Source: Platycnemis pennipes
Lineage: Eukaryota; Arthropoda; Insecta; Odonata; Platycnemididae
Reading direction: 5' to 3'
Length of the DNA: 64,000 nucleotides
NCBI GenBank assembly: GCA_933228895.1
Contig: OW121852.1
Coordinates: 59,686,872 to 59,750,871, forward strand
Numbering within the stretch: the first letter of the stretch is position 1; every line of letters starts with the position of its first letter. Positions 32,545-43,324 of the stretch are shown in pieces. The notes below the pieces were generated by a model. That model had not been told where the DNA came from, did not search any database, and saw only the letters and a program-made list of their open reading frames with translations. Position numbers and translations under genes: made by a program.

Positions 32545-32775
32545 GACAAAAACGGGGATTTGGAATGCTGTATTGGCTAATGTAGTTAGAAATATAACAG
32601 AAGGGAAGATTGAAGGGAAGGTCCGGGTAGGTAGACCAAGGGACAAATATATAGGGTAAATAAAGAAGGACGTGAAAGAGAAAACATACCAGGGCGTGAG
32701 GGAATTAACACCGAATAGGGCATAATGGAGGGCTGCAGTAAATCAATCCTAGGATTGAAATACTGATGATGATAT
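32545..32775 (+). pseudogene. RTE-like LINE, 3' end fragment (related subfamily)
   Basis: The plus strand reads ITEGKIEGKVRVGRPRDKYI, a stop, then IKKDVKEKTYQGVRELT and WRAAVNQS, followed by TCCTAGGATTGAAATACTGA and a TGATGATGAT tail. This parallels the C-terminus of the element at 50937-54353 (IVEGKVNGKNGRGRPRMSYM, WRAASNQS) but is clearly more diverged, so it is probably another subfamily. It is strongly 5'-truncated. Confidence 0.75.
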
Positions 32776-32794
32776 TTGCTAATAGTGGCAGAAA

Positions 32795-33000
32795 CGTGAA
32801 GGCCTGAGTTTAAATCTCGGATGCGTCAAATATACATTGGAAAATCCCCATTTGAGGGCTGTGTGGAGATCACTTCAAATGCGGCACTCCGCCTCAAATA
32901 CGACCGGATGGGACGTTAAACCCCTGAATATTCACCACCTTCCGTCAATAGTAGCCTGACAGGTCTTCACTGTACCCTTCCTCCGTTCCCAAAAAAAACA
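32795..33000 (+). repeat. SINE family 2 copy
   Basis: It has GCCTGAGTTTAAATCTCGG (B-box-like), GGGCTGTGTGGAGATCACTT, CGACCGGATGGGACGTTAAA and a CCTTCCTCCGTTCCCAAAAA tail. It follows immediately after the RTE fragment's ATG tail. Confidence 0.75.
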
Positions 33001-33004
33001 TCGA

Positions 33005-33420
33005 TTGCCAACCACTTACATAACCGTAACAGTGAAAATAAGCTCCTTCTATGGAATTACTAAACGACCAATGGCTAATCACAGCTTCGCTAAACACACC
33101 TTAATAGTTCAATTGTCGGTCATCTCTCCATGATGAGTACCAACAAACTGAGAAGCAGTTTAGACGCAGGTACAAATGGAAACAGACGGAACAGATGCAG
33201 AATTTAATGGCAAAAACAAATCAAAGGAAGAGATATTGAAACCAAAGTTAACAAATTATCCTGCTGTGAGTATATTTTTACAACCAGCTATGCTAAAAAA
33301 ATGGGTGATTCCTTAAGATTTTTTTGAGTAAACGTAACAGCCAATATTATGAACATATTCAGAATTTTTTGGCGTTTACATGTTTATTTCTACCTATAGT
33401 AAGTGTGAGCATCAATATTA
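33005..33420. other. Unassigned sequence
   Basis: AT-rich sequence without a recognised motif, directly upstream of an RTE fragment. Confidence 0.35.
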
Positions 33421-33421
33421 A

Positions 33422-34208
33422 GATCGGAATTTGACGCTGCAGTAAGGGACCTTCGCATGAATAAGGCTTTTGAAATTGATGATATTCCTGCAGAACTAAT
33501 TAAAAATGCAGGAGAGAAGACATTAACACATCTTTACAAGACCATCTGTGACATGAACTCAACAGGAGAAATACCCAGGGAGTTCGAGAAAAACATCATC
33601 ATTCCTTTTCCCAAAAAGAAGAGAGCGGAGATATGCGAATATCTTAAAACTATAAGCATGAAAACACATGCATCGAAGATATTGACAAGGATCATCTACA
33701 GAAGAAGAGAACGAAAAGCAGAGGAGTTCCTGGATGAATATCAATTTGGATTCAGAAGAAATAAGGGTACAACAGAGGCAATTTTGGCCATTAGGCTGCT
33801 AATAGAGAAGAGAAAGGAGAAGAACAAACCGACGCTCATTGCATTTGTGGACTTAGAGAAGGCTTTTGACAACGTGGATTGGAATTCAATGCTTGGATTT
33901 CTGAAAGGTATCGGAGTGCCCTACAATGATCGAAGAATTATCCATATTTTGTACAAAAACCATGTAGCCGTGATTAAATCTGGACCCAGCTGTGAAGAAG
34001 CAAGAATAGCAAGAATAAGGAAAGGAGTGAGACAAGGCTGTGCACTGTCTCCCGTAATTTTTAATGTTTACATCGAGAGAGCCATCAATGAAATCAAAGA
34101 GAAGTCTTCTGGGGTGAATATCCATGGAGAAAAAAATAGCATGCTCAGATTCGCTGATGACATAGCACTTATAGCAGAGACAGAGAGAGATCTGAAGAAG
34201 ATGCTGGT
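33422..34208 (+). pseudogene. RTE-like LINE, internal RT fragment
   Basis: A single open frame (33457-34233) covers the reverse-transcriptase core of the family at 50937-54353. It has GEIPREFEKNIIIPFPKKKR, DEYQFGFRRNKGTTEAILAI, TLIAFVDLEKAFDNVDW, GVRQGCALSPVIFNVYIERA and the catalytic SMLRFADDIALIAET box. One extra triplet pair (ARIARIRK versus ARIRK) marks a small in-frame duplication. Homology begins at about 33422 and stops near 34208, just after the FADD box, so both the endonuclease and the 3' end with its ATG tail are missing. Loss of the 3' end is unusual for a LINE insertion and implies a later deletion or rearrangement. Confidence 0.9.
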
Positions 34209-34209
34209 T

Positions 34210-34550
34210 CGGAATAACATAAAAAAAGATTGAAGCCAATTTTTACTGCATAACAACATATGATCATTATAAATCCATAGTAAAAAATGGCTACAACATC
34301 TCAAACGATACCTGCATTCTTTTATCCCCTTTTTCAAAGTCCATATTTTGGGATCATTTTCGATACTTAGTATTTCTATAATGGTTCAAATGCTTTCTTT
34401 TTTGCATTTACTTTTCTGTTTCTTCATTTGCTATCAAATGTTTCTTCATTTTCCTGCTAGTTCATCTGTGCAAAAAATAAGCGGTACCATTTATTTGAAA
34501 ATGTTTTACCTACGTCGCATCCATTACGGTATTTAGATAGCATTATTTCA
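34210..34550. other. Unassigned T-rich sequence
   Basis: No motif is recognised. The open frame at 34348-34536 is Phe/Leu-rich and looks random. Confidence 0.35.
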
Positions 34551-34555
34551 AACCC

Positions 34556-34700
34556 ATCGGTTTAGCAAAGTCGGTAACACGTCGGCATGGTGACCCCAAG
34601 AACGCGGTTTTGAAGTTCGTCCGGCATAGATGCCGGATGCCTTATGTATAAGGCTATGATGGAAGGTTGACATAACCTAAACATTTATATCACCTTAAAA
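34556..34700 (+). repeat. tRNA-derived SINE (family 1-like)
   Basis: GGTTTAGCAAAGTCGGTAAC is A-box-like and GGTTTTGAAGTTCGTCC is a degraded B box at tRNA spacing. A body with GGCATAGATGCCGG (hairpin) and ACATAACCTAAACATTTATA follows. Confidence 0.55.
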
Positions 34701-34866
34701 AGAACTCCTACAACTATTTATATGAATTTATAACCATAATCAAAGGTCTTTCTTCAGGTGAAATTAATAAAATTGGCATAATTTTCTCCCATCTAACTAT
34801 TTATCAATTGTGAGTAGGTTCATATACTAATGACCTGCTTCGTGATATTTGCAGATACATACCTAC

Positions 34867-35155
34867 TGTTAGTAAAATATTTAAGTTCCAATTGGTTGTT
34901 TTGTTGTGTTAAATATCTTTCTTGGTATTTGTGATAATTTGTTTATCGATTGAGAAAGCAATTTATTGTCTATGATTGACTATGTCATTGCATCAGCTGA
35001 TATGCCAAGCAGTCACGGCAGTTAGGAAACGGAGTTCGGCTGGCAATGACGTTCAGTATCTTTTTGTCTTTAGTAGTTTGTCACGTTAAGCTGCTACTTA
35101 AATAAACGTTAAGTCTTTACCACTTTTCGTTTCGTTCCATATACCATTCCTCACA
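34867..35155 (+). mobile_element. Possible solo LTR
   Basis: The segment starts TGTTAGTAAAATATTTAAG and ends CCATTCCTCACA, with the TG...CA ends of an LTR. An AATAAA polyadenylation signal lies at 35101-35106, about 50 bp before the end, and the length (289 bp) fits Copia-type LTRs. No internal gag/pol, primer-binding site or partner LTR is visible. The 5-bp flanks do not match perfectly (CCTAC against TACAT, or CATAC if the end is shifted by two), so this remains a suggestion. Confidence 0.35.
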
Positions 35156-35159
35156 TACA

Positions 35160-36270
35160 TATTAATAAACAAGTTGCAGAATTGGACAAGTAGATATACG
35201 AGATTAGCGATAGATTAGCGTCGGCGGTAGACTAGCAGCATAAGATAGATAACTCGTAGATTAGCATAATATAATTTAGAATAATAATCATATCATAAAT
35301 ATATCTTTTACTCGGTTTCAATATATTTAAATACCTATATGAAAAACGTGGGTTTTTATATATAATCCATCAGGAAAAAAATCACTAAAGGAAAACATCA
35401 TCTCAAGAAGGGAGGTGCGAAAAACTTGAAAAATAAGCCTATTGGCAGTTTAGCTAGTTTCACTTCGGAGTATAAAATATGACATGAGTTGCATAAAAAT
35501 AAAATAAGTGTCAAAGTTTGAAGGAAAGACTATGTTCGTAAAAATTATCGCGTGGAACTTTTCTCTACAAGCACCTCAAAAATGAAAAAAGGAAGTCCTA
35601 GCTTTTATTTTAGGATACACCCTCCCCCGCCCCCTTAAAACCGGATTCTGAACACCCATTTTGTTGCCCCAAGAACAAACGGAGACACGTCACGCAGGTA
35701 TCAATGCGACGGCACAAGGGAGGAAAGGAGGAGAAGAGGAAGAACGTGAATTGGAAGCAAGGTGACGAGAACAGAGCGCAATAGCGGCGGGCACGTAATT
35801 TAAAAGAGCAGAGGGAAAAGAGGAGGACGGGGAAGAGCGAAAAATAAAAGAACAGCGCGCGCGAGTCCACTCTTTAATGAGTTCGTCGAGCTAAAGGGGC
35901 GGCCGTATCGGCACTGCGAGGAGAGGCGCCACCGGGTGCACCTCTCAAAGCATGCATGGAAAGTTACGGAAAAAAATGAACACGGAAAACCGCAAATGAG
36001 AGGCTCCAGTGCGCAATTTTCTCTCGGCCCCCTCCTCTTCGCTGTTACCGTCGCGCCTCCTTCATCCACCTAAAAATACTATTCTCTTGATAGGAAGGGC
36101 TTTTAACAAGACGGAGCGCTCAAACGTTTAAAGTGTAACTACCATCAAGTTACACTGAAAAGGAATGACCAATATGGTGAATAATATGCAGATCTTTGGA
36201 CATTTCCTGCCCAAAAATGGTTTTCCCAACGCTACGGAAATATAATATGTAGCGCAAATTTTATCTGATA
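35160..36270. other. Unassigned, with GC-rich island at 35620-36060
   Basis: Short AGATTAGC units recur at 35195-35270. The GC-rich part gives overlapping Cys/Phe-rich minus frames without motifs. A small inverted repeat, AGTGTAACT/AAGTTACACT, lies at about 36131-36156. Confidence 0.4.
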
Positions 36271-36272
36271 AT

Positions 36273-37545
36273 CCTTCCTCATGGTCTACGGTAGGATTGG
36301 GGATTGCGTTTCCCCGTGGACCACTGACGGGAACAATGAATGTTCCTCCTGGAAGGGTCACCAATGCCAGAGAGGTCGAAGGGTAGGAGCCTGACGAAAG
36401 GTGATCCACGCAACGTACTCGCAGTGTCAGTTCCTCAGTGAGGCGGCTGTGAGAAGACGTATGCCCACAGTGGGGCGGACTTTCAAGTGATGGAGCTACG
36501 TCAAAACCACTACTGATGCAGCGACGGGTCATCTCAATTAAACTCTCCTAAGAACGCAAAGGATTTGAACAATACAGAATTGAATCCTGGCAACTACGGG
36601 ACCCGAGTTCAAAAGAGTGGGGTGTGTTTTGTGCCCGGCAGCAGGGGAAGCAAGGATTCTGCAGTTGTCATCTCACGAAATCCTGCCATGATATCATGTT
36701 GCATATAAAGAAAGACGACGGCAAGGACAGAAAATTGATAAAATCGGTGAGGTTCGCGAATGATCAAGCTAGTCACCCAGACAGCTAAAGGCTGACAAAA
36801 AATGATGGATACGTCGCAGACTGGAAAATACACGGCATGGAGATAAATAAGAGAAAAACGAAAGTAGTAAGATTTTCAAGAAACAAATGGCCAGGTTAAC
36901 TATAAAAGTAGGAGGTCAGAAGCTAGACTAGCTGGAGCAATTTATCTACCTAGGTAGTGAGTTGGTGGAAAAGGGGTAGGGCAAAATAAATGTCAAAAGG
37001 ACAAGATTCATAAATTTCAAAGGACAAATCGCATTGGAAAATAAAGTTTCTAGTCGTGGGTGTGAAATAACGTAAAGCGTTAAGTACGTAAGTAAACAAA
37101 AGACTAATAAAAAGTTTAATATGTAGCGTGGCACCACAAGGTGCGGAAACATGGTCTTTACAGAGGGGGGATGAAAAGAGACTAACGGCTTTTGAGTGGT
37201 GGCTGTGGAGAAGGATAGAGAAGGTAAATTGTATCGAAAGGAGGACGAACGATGAAGTGCTGGAGTTCTTACGAAAGGAATGAAATCTGATTGAGGAAAT
37301 TAGATGAAGGCCGATAGTGTGGATAGGGGAGGTAGTAAATGGCGAGGGTGTATTGATGAACATGATTGAGGGATGAATGTTGGGCAAGCTGGGAAGAGGT
37401 AGGAGAAGAACGGGTAGTTTTTGACAGAATGACGGGAGGCAGGAGGTATGAGGGGCTGAGAAGGGACTTTATGTGAAAAATGGAAAGAATGAAATGTTCA
37501 TTTACCTACCTTCACCGGTAGAATACTAATAATAAATAAAGATAC
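36273..37545 (+). pseudogene. LINE family 2, internally deleted copy
   Basis: The 5' end CCTTCCTCATGG, then GGTCGAAGGGTAGGAGCCTG and AATTGAATCCTGGCAACTAC, matches the 5' UTR of the element at 56250-59562. Shortly after, at about 36720, the sequence jumps to the post-catalytic RT region (EINKRKTKVVRFSRN, then a stop-ridden QLYLPR-type segment) and runs to the shared 3' end CACCGGTAGAATACTAATAA. The endonuclease and RT core (about 2 kb) are missing. Having both genuine ends shows that a full-length insertion was later deleted internally. Confidence 0.82.
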
Positions 37546-37549
37546 CTCA

Positions 37550-38330
37550 TTTAAGATTACGTTACGTAGTAGAGTGTAAAAAATTATCAAATGTGGGGAA
37601 AATCTTATAACTTCTATAACACGTCCTTAGGAATTATTTATAGGGTAAATACCACTTAGGAATAATTTATAGCATAAACACTGTTCAAATATAAAAAAGG
37701 ATAAAAAGAAGGCAATCCAAAATGAAAAATTAAAATTATCTGAATAACATTAAGCCTCAAATTCCGTTGACCTTAGTCAATCTGTAGGATATACAAGTTT
37801 TCAGTTCCATTTCCATCCTTCTAAAATTCACATCTGAGGTAGATACATTTCGAAGGAAATACATATATTTTATAAAATTATATTCTCATTATAAACGATT
37901 TTCTCTCGGAATTCCGTTGTCATTAAGGTAAGATGATATGGAAATCTCTGACTCACCGAATCCGTCTTTGTTTCCAAGGGTGACCCGCACCGCAGCTCAA
38001 AACCGAGATGCCACTTTACACGTCCCTTCACCTTCCCGCCCGATGTTACACAGGTTACGTAACCCCCATCAAGAAGGGAATCCATTAGCCCCATGGTACC
38101 CTGCCAGGGTTCGCCACGCCCAGAACGACTATTAAGGATCACACTCATCAAAATGCTATCAAGGGCCACACCTGGAAGTCCAAGTTCGCGCAAACTCTCA
38201 CCTGTCACACCATCCACCTCCCATCCAGCCCGCTACCACGACTTCCCTTCAAGGATCACTTTTGCAATGTTTGTCAACAGGGTCCATGCACGATTCTTTT
38301 TATTTTAACCTGATAACAAGTAAAAATAAA
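37550..38330. other. Unassigned sequence
   Basis: AT-rich to 37900, then moderately GC-rich. Overlapping frames on both strands at 37870-38217 carry no motif. A local repeat of AGGAATWATTTATAG(GG) lies at 37630-37675. Confidence 0.4.
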
Positions 38331-38334
38331 GTCG

Positions 38335-38470
38335 ATGGTCGGCAAGTTTACTTCGTGGAATTTAGACATAGTAAAGATAAAACACTTGGTTGATTCCACA
38401 ATTTATTTAGACTCTACCGGTTTCAACCTTTACAAGTCATCCTCAGGAGTCTTATCTTTACCGATAACAC
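38335..38470 (-). mobile_element. PLE terminal repeat (minus strand)
   Basis: It begins on the plus strand with GTCGGCAAGTTTACTTCGTG, which resembles the start of the repeat at 45763 (GTTGGCGAGTTTACGTTGTG). A hammerhead-like motif lies at 38409-38452, and a GATTCCACAATTTATTTAG tail adjoins it. No RT coding sequence remains next to it. Confidence 0.65.
38409..38452 (-). ncRNA. Hammerhead-ribozyme-like motif in PLE end
   Basis: On the minus strand the order is AGACTC, CTGAGGA, T, a weak stem-loop (ACTT/AAGGT), GAAAC, CG, GTA, GAGTCT. AGACTC and GAGTCT form a perfect 6-bp stem I. CTGAGGA fits the CUGANGA core and GAAAC the second core box. GTA supplies the UH cleavage site, and C-G plus A-U would make the minimal stem III reported for PLE hammerheads. 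One extra U sits between CUGAGGA and stem II, and stem II has lost pairing, so activity is doubtful in this copy. Confidence 0.6.
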
Positions 38471-38474
38471 GCTT

Positions 38475-39055
38475 TAAAATATTTATAAAAAATGTGCAAA
38501 TAATTTTCCAAGGAAAAAATTGTATACGAAAAATAGCACAGTTTAAATTACAACATATCGAGAGAACAAGGACTGTGACGTCAATGTTCTGGCATCTCAC
38601 CAATAAAGAAGAAAATAAGCTAGGAAAGGAGAAATGGCCCAAATTTTGCTTATGACCGATATTTCTACCTCTAGAAAAACTATTTTTCAATTAACCAAAA
38701 CTGGTGCTGAAATGAGGGATATCAATCGACATCGCTAAATTTGCCCATGATTTTTGGAAAACTGCCATAAGTACACTTTAAAGTAAAAACAAAAATTATT
38801 TGGCGTTAATTTTTCAATAAAAAACAATATTTGCAACCTACAGAAATTTCTATATTAAGGTGGAATATTTTCGCTGAAATAAAAGTTCGTTGCATTGACC
38901 CTATTGCATGGAGGTAAGAGGAGCTATATTATTTTTATGTAGTGTCACAGTTGATCCAAATATCCAGAGAGTATTTGCTAATTATCTAGCCCTTCTTGCA
39001 TTGCGAATTAAAGTATTACGAACTAGCCACGGAAAAGCTTAACGGAGTTACTTGA
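38475..39055. other. Unassigned AT-rich sequence
   Basis: No gene or element is recognised. The frame at 38335-38655 reads through the PLE end and is not coding. Confidence 0.4.
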
Positions 39056-39074
39056 TGATATGCACAATAGTGAT

Positions 39075-39150
39075 ACTTACACCATACTTTGAACTCGGAT
39101 CCCCCTGATTTCCAACCAGGTACTTTAGGTAGTTAAGGTGCCAAGATTTC
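39075..39150 (-). repeat. tRNA-like SINE head (minus strand)
   Basis: On the minus strand CCTTAACTACCTAAAGTACC is A-box-like and GGGGATCCGAGTTCAAAG is B-box-like. The flank at 38995-39060 (ACGAACTAGCCACGG, GATATGCACAATAGTG) recurs near 2840 and 3805, so these three are related. Confidence 0.5.
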
Positions 39151-39159
39151 CAAATCCCA

Positions 39160-39645
39160 GTGAATTGCTAGGGGTTTTAAATATGCTAGATATTGAGAAA
39201 CACTGCCGTTCATAGGTAAAATGCCACAATGCAGCTGTGCGTGCGAACCGACAACACATTCCACGAGTTCAAGGCTTCCCATGCATAAGGCCTCATTTCT
39301 GACCCAGAAGAGGCAAGTATCACGTTGAGGGAAGTATTCTGTCGTTCAGAATACTGATGAAAATATTTACCTACGACAACATAAATGGGTACCAAGGTAC
39401 CAAAGGTGGGTGCCTTACGAACCGCTTACGAACTCTCCAAGATAGTACTAAAATCTGAGTACACTGACTTAAATAAGCCATTTGGAAATACAGAACATTG
39501 ATATACTAAATAATAAAAAACAAGGATATCACACTACAAGAATAAGAAAAAGAAAATGCATAATCCTGTCGCAAATGTTTGCAACTTAGATATTAGGGTC
39601 AATTTCCTTATTTTTTTTAAAGTAAGCAAAAGTCAACATTTTCTA
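39160..39645. other. Unassigned sequence
   Basis: No recognised motif. A GGTACCAAGGTACCAAAGG local repeat lies at about 39388. Confidence 0.35.
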
Positions 39646-39649
39646 AACC

Positions 39650-39740
39650 GTGGACTCGTCACCGCCTGCAGCTGAGAGTAGTTTAATCCCTACGACGGGT
39701 TTCTCCTCACCCTTCCTCCGTTCTCTTAAAAACCCTACTT
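39650..39740 (+). repeat. SINE family 2, 3' tail only
   Basis: GAGAGTAGTTTAATCCC, CGACGGGTTTCTCCTCACCC and TTCCTCCGTTCTC match the end of the SINE copies at 32795 and 55779. Confidence 0.55.
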
Positions 39741-39964
39741 CTCCTCAAATCACCCTCACCTAGCCTACCCCGGTTAACAACTACATCTGCCAATCTTCCA
39801 GAACACAGTATTTTAAATTCTTCTACAAGGTCTATGTCCTACCGAAGAAAAAGCTTAAGTAAACTGGTGTGTATATTACTGAGGAAAACGAAAAAAGTGA
39901 AGTAAGACGAAGTGGTAAAAAAAGAACCTCTCCAGTCAACGAACGGAAGTCGGGATAACATCCA

Positions 39965-40389
39965 TTGCAATGTTTTAGGTTAAAGTACAGATTGAATCTA
40001 TTAGAGAAATTTCAATCAGATAGCTTTACTGAAGATATTAGGCACATATTAAAAAAAACAGCGTATTATGCTAGATTCGACCAGATAAATAAGATTAGAG
40101 AGATAGATTGTCGTACCGATATATTCAAAATGGCATTTTTCCCCCGTACTATAAGGGAACAGAATAGGCAGCATAGCAAAGGGATAGGTAGGGGAAATAT
40201 TTTAGAGTATTCTGTAGTGCATTATGCATGTATTAACCCCTTAAATACTACCGATACTAACAATCAAGTTGCATGAGACAATATAGTTGCTAGTTTGCAT
40301 GTTAGTAGTGCATGCTTGGTGATCTTCACCCCCTGCCACACACCCTCGCGGTGGTTTGCAAGGTATCGTGTAGATGTAGATAGTAGATG
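39965..40389 (+). pseudogene. CR1/jockey-like LINE, ORF2 C-terminus and 3' UTR
   Basis: An open frame (39965-40276) reads YRLNLLEKFQSDSFTEDIRH, YARFDQINKIREIDCRTDIF and KMAFFPRTIREQNRQH. This is the C-terminal tail of a CR1/jockey-type RT protein with the FFPRTI motif. The stop is at about 40274. The 3' UTR that follows holds the hairpin arms CCCTGCCACACACC and GGTGGTTTGCAAGG and ends in a GTAGATGTAGATAGTAGATG tail. It is nearly identical to the copy at 17027-17412 (about 95% by eye) and slightly longer at the 5' side. It is a 5'-truncated insertion. Confidence 0.87.
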
Positions 40390-41480
40390 TACAAGTCCCT
40401 TTTCGTAAGCGTCGATCAGGAAAACTCACAAGAGACCGCTCGAGGTGCATCTCAGGAACGTCACACAATACCTTAATCTCGCGCAACGGTGATGGCCAAG
40501 AGAACCCCTTGCTTCTCCTTTCACCGAACAGCAAACAATACAGAGGCTAAGTGCGCACCCTCCCCAGACGATGACGTAGGGATCGGCACGGAGCTCAAGA
40601 GGGGCGCTACCCCCATTGCTCCATTTAAAAGCAACCGTTAAACCCCCACCCCCTCTACGGGCGAAGGGGACGGCCCCTGAAGACAGCGACGGAGGCAAGG
40701 TCCTCACGTCGCACGGAACGACCGTTATTATCTTTGCCTCAGGGCCGGTCGGTCACTACGGTTCGTCGGACAGACCGAGCTGACCATACGTTGTGGCCCA
40801 CGGCGCCCACCTCTCCATCATCTCCCAACAGCCCTTTCATGCACCAACTTCATCTCCCCACGCAACAGACAGGTATGGACATAATTCACGTGAGTGTCCG
40901 CGCGTTGTAATGAAAACTAGGATCGCCCGCGGCAAACGGGGAACACCGTTACGTCACCGCCGGCATCAAACCAATGGAGATCTCTCAATCTACCTACCTC
41001 CCTCCCTCCCGCCCCCTTTCTAGGCCACACAAACACACACACACACCCTCATTGTCACTCCCCTCGCCTCCGGATGACTTTTTATCGCTCGATACGCGCC
41101 ATTGTAGCCGTATCTGTATTACCGAATGCACTCAAAGAGGGGTTTTAAGGGTGGGGAGGGACCGGCGTATGGGTGTCTGGGGTGAGGAGGAGAGAGGGTG
41201 GGGGGAGACATCCCTTTTATTGGTGCGTGGGAGAGGGATATAAAGGCGGGTCGTTCGGTCCCGCATTCCAATTTTCGCAGAGGTCGAGGCATTTTTACTG
41301 ATTCGCCCCCGGTGCGCGAGGGGGCGGGACAAGGCAAGGGTCAAGGATTAGTGGGTCGTGAAAGACCCGTTTGTTGGTCATTCAGGTAATGGACGTGTAT
41401 GAAAGAAAAGGTGCTCTTCCGGTCAGGTCATGAAGACAGAAAAGGAACGTGAATCTCCACTCTAAAAAAAGATATTAAAT
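40390..41480. other. GC-rich island with (CA)n tract
   Basis: Positions 40430-41350 form the longest GC-rich block of the window. A CA dinucleotide run lies at about 41029-41045 next to CCTCCCTCCC repeats. TATAAAGG at 41239-41246 stands 30 bp ahead of a GC-rich segment and could be a core promoter, but no transcript-like frame follows. Most frames are open on both strands because of composition. Confidence 0.45.
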
Positions 41481-41639
41481 TGAAGAGGAATCACGTGAAG
41501 AAGCCGAGTAGATTGAGAAAGTCATGGGTCAAATAAGTCAAATAAACCTCGAGAGAAACAACTTTTTCAGGCGTCTCGGTAACAAGGGAAAAGGCATGCA
41601 TCTGAAAGGCATATGAAAAACAAAGAAATATACGAGAGT

Positions 41640-41920
41640 TACATTGAAGAGTGAATATAGAAAGAGGCAGCGAAGGAGGCAAGGGATCAACCCAGAAGCT
41701 CTCTCGGGAACGCCTTCAGAATGAATTGAATGGATTTGAAAGAGTACGAAAAAGTAGACACCGAGAGAGTGGAAGAATATGTGACAGAGCATCTGCACAT
41801 ACTATGAACCGTCTTTATGATCAATAGCAAATTAATGTAGGAAAATTGCATTGAAGAGAGAATATAGAAAGAGGTAGCGAAATAGACACACATTATGGAC
41901 CGCTTTTATGACAGCTAAGA
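41640..41920 (+). repeat. Diverged local direct repeats
   Basis: TACATTGAAGAGTGAATATA plus GAAAGAGGCAGCGAA near 41640 recurs as TGCATTGAAGAGAGAATATA plus GAAAGAGGTAGCGAA near 41847. ACTATGAACCGTCTTTATGA at 41803 recurs as ATTATGGACCGCTTTTATGA at 41892. Two repeat units are shuffled within 280 bp. Confidence 0.6.
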
Positions 41921-41924
41921 TGAA

Positions 41925-43195
41925 ACGGAGAGTAAGGAAGTATACGCGCACGATAATCTATTTTCTTTTCCTTAAGGTACATTGTGGAGAACTTACACAA
42001 CTTCACGTTTTCTTATGGCCTTAGACCAAAATATTTCTGTTTTTAGCCTTTTCCTAACTCAATGCTCCTTCAATCTACTTTCGCCATACCTCCATATGTC
42101 TTCGTCTTCAAACTATGCAACAACGCGTTCATACAAGTTTTCAAGGTTCTGATCCCAAATTATCGAACGCAATCACCATTGAAAAGCAGAGTTTTGTGAT
42201 TATCCTATTCTAAAATAATTAGTCCACGGAATACCGCGTCGCTTTACCTTCTTAGAAGTAGAGATATACGAAGAAGGAGGAAACTACAATAATGATCACA
42301 ATAAGATGTTAATCTAGCAATAAACTGTGCATATTTACAAATCCTGGGAAAAAACTGATTTATGAATGGAAGTTTTGCCAGAAAACACAATTTCGATCGA
42401 AGGTAATTTTAGGTATTAGTCGTGCTCTCAAAAAATGTTTGGGGCAGAAATGACGTCAAAGTGACCTTAGCAATTTTAACTTGATCTGAACAGCTCTTAC
42501 ACAGCTATCAAACATTGTGTTAAACCAAAGGTTGGATTCGCTACGCGTCTATAAGCGTACGAAATTCACAAGATAATCTACTGAGATCCTCTTAATCAGC
42601 AACTTATTTATTCATGCAACATAGCGAATAAACTTAAGTATATGCCACTTATCTGTTTACAATGATACCAAAATGACGTCTTATTCACTATAACTCGAAG
42701 AAAGTTGATATTGAAATACAGACGCAAGCTTACCTTAATCTTACAGGGAAAGGAAGAAATGCAGTCATGGAAATGGTGCTTACCTGTAAATAAATTAGAA
42801 AATAAATATATAAAATCAAAATAGAAGAAATACCTATAAGAAAATATCAACATAGGGAAGGGTAACACAGGCAATTATTGGTTTTCACGACAAGCAAGAG
42901 TCACATTAACACTATAGTAATGAGTCACAAGAACTCATTCCTGGCCATTGACAACAACGTCTCTAAGACATCTCTAACACCCTGACTCGCATGAGTCAAA
43001 ACAAGCCATTATATATAAACTTCCCTCTTTCCATTTCTTTTCAATACATTATTCATTAAGTTATTTCATTCTTGACTAAATAAAAGATGATGCGGGAATA
43101 ATCTTCCGCAGAAACCTGTAATTTCACGTGTGAAGGCACCAAATTTTAACCAAAAGAACCTGGGAAAGATTTTCGAGACCTTTTAATGGAAACGG
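41925..43195. other. Unassigned AT-rich sequence
   Basis: No coding or transposon signal is recognised. Confidence 0.35.
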
Positions 43196-43199
43196 TTTC

Positions 43200-43318
43200 T
43201 CTAAGAAATATTTGAACAAAATACGAAATACGTAAATATGAAGAGGTTAGCCGATAGAAGAAATCAGTGGAGAGCTTCATCAAACCAAACTGAGGATTGA
43301 AGAATTATGATGATGATG
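43200..43318 (+). pseudogene. RTE-like LINE, 3' stub
   Basis: The last codons of the family are readable (MKRLADRRNQWRASSNQTED), followed by ATTATGATGATGATGG. It matches the end of the element at 50937-54353 (MKRLADRRIEWRAASNQS). About 100 bp survive, an extreme 5' truncation. Confidence 0.8.
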
Positions 43319-43324
43319 GTACCA

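Noticed and set aside
3510..34208. A 31-kb inversion splitting one RTE element into the 2885-3509 and 33422-34208 fragments
   Set aside because: Orientation and breakpoints would fit, but the two fragments appear to overlap by about 30 bp, and no matching junction sequence is visible. Two independent relics are simpler.
41239..41290. TATAAAGG followed by a GC-rich segment as a host gene promoter
   Set aside because: There is no initiator match at a convincing distance, no coding frame downstream, and the box can occur by chance.
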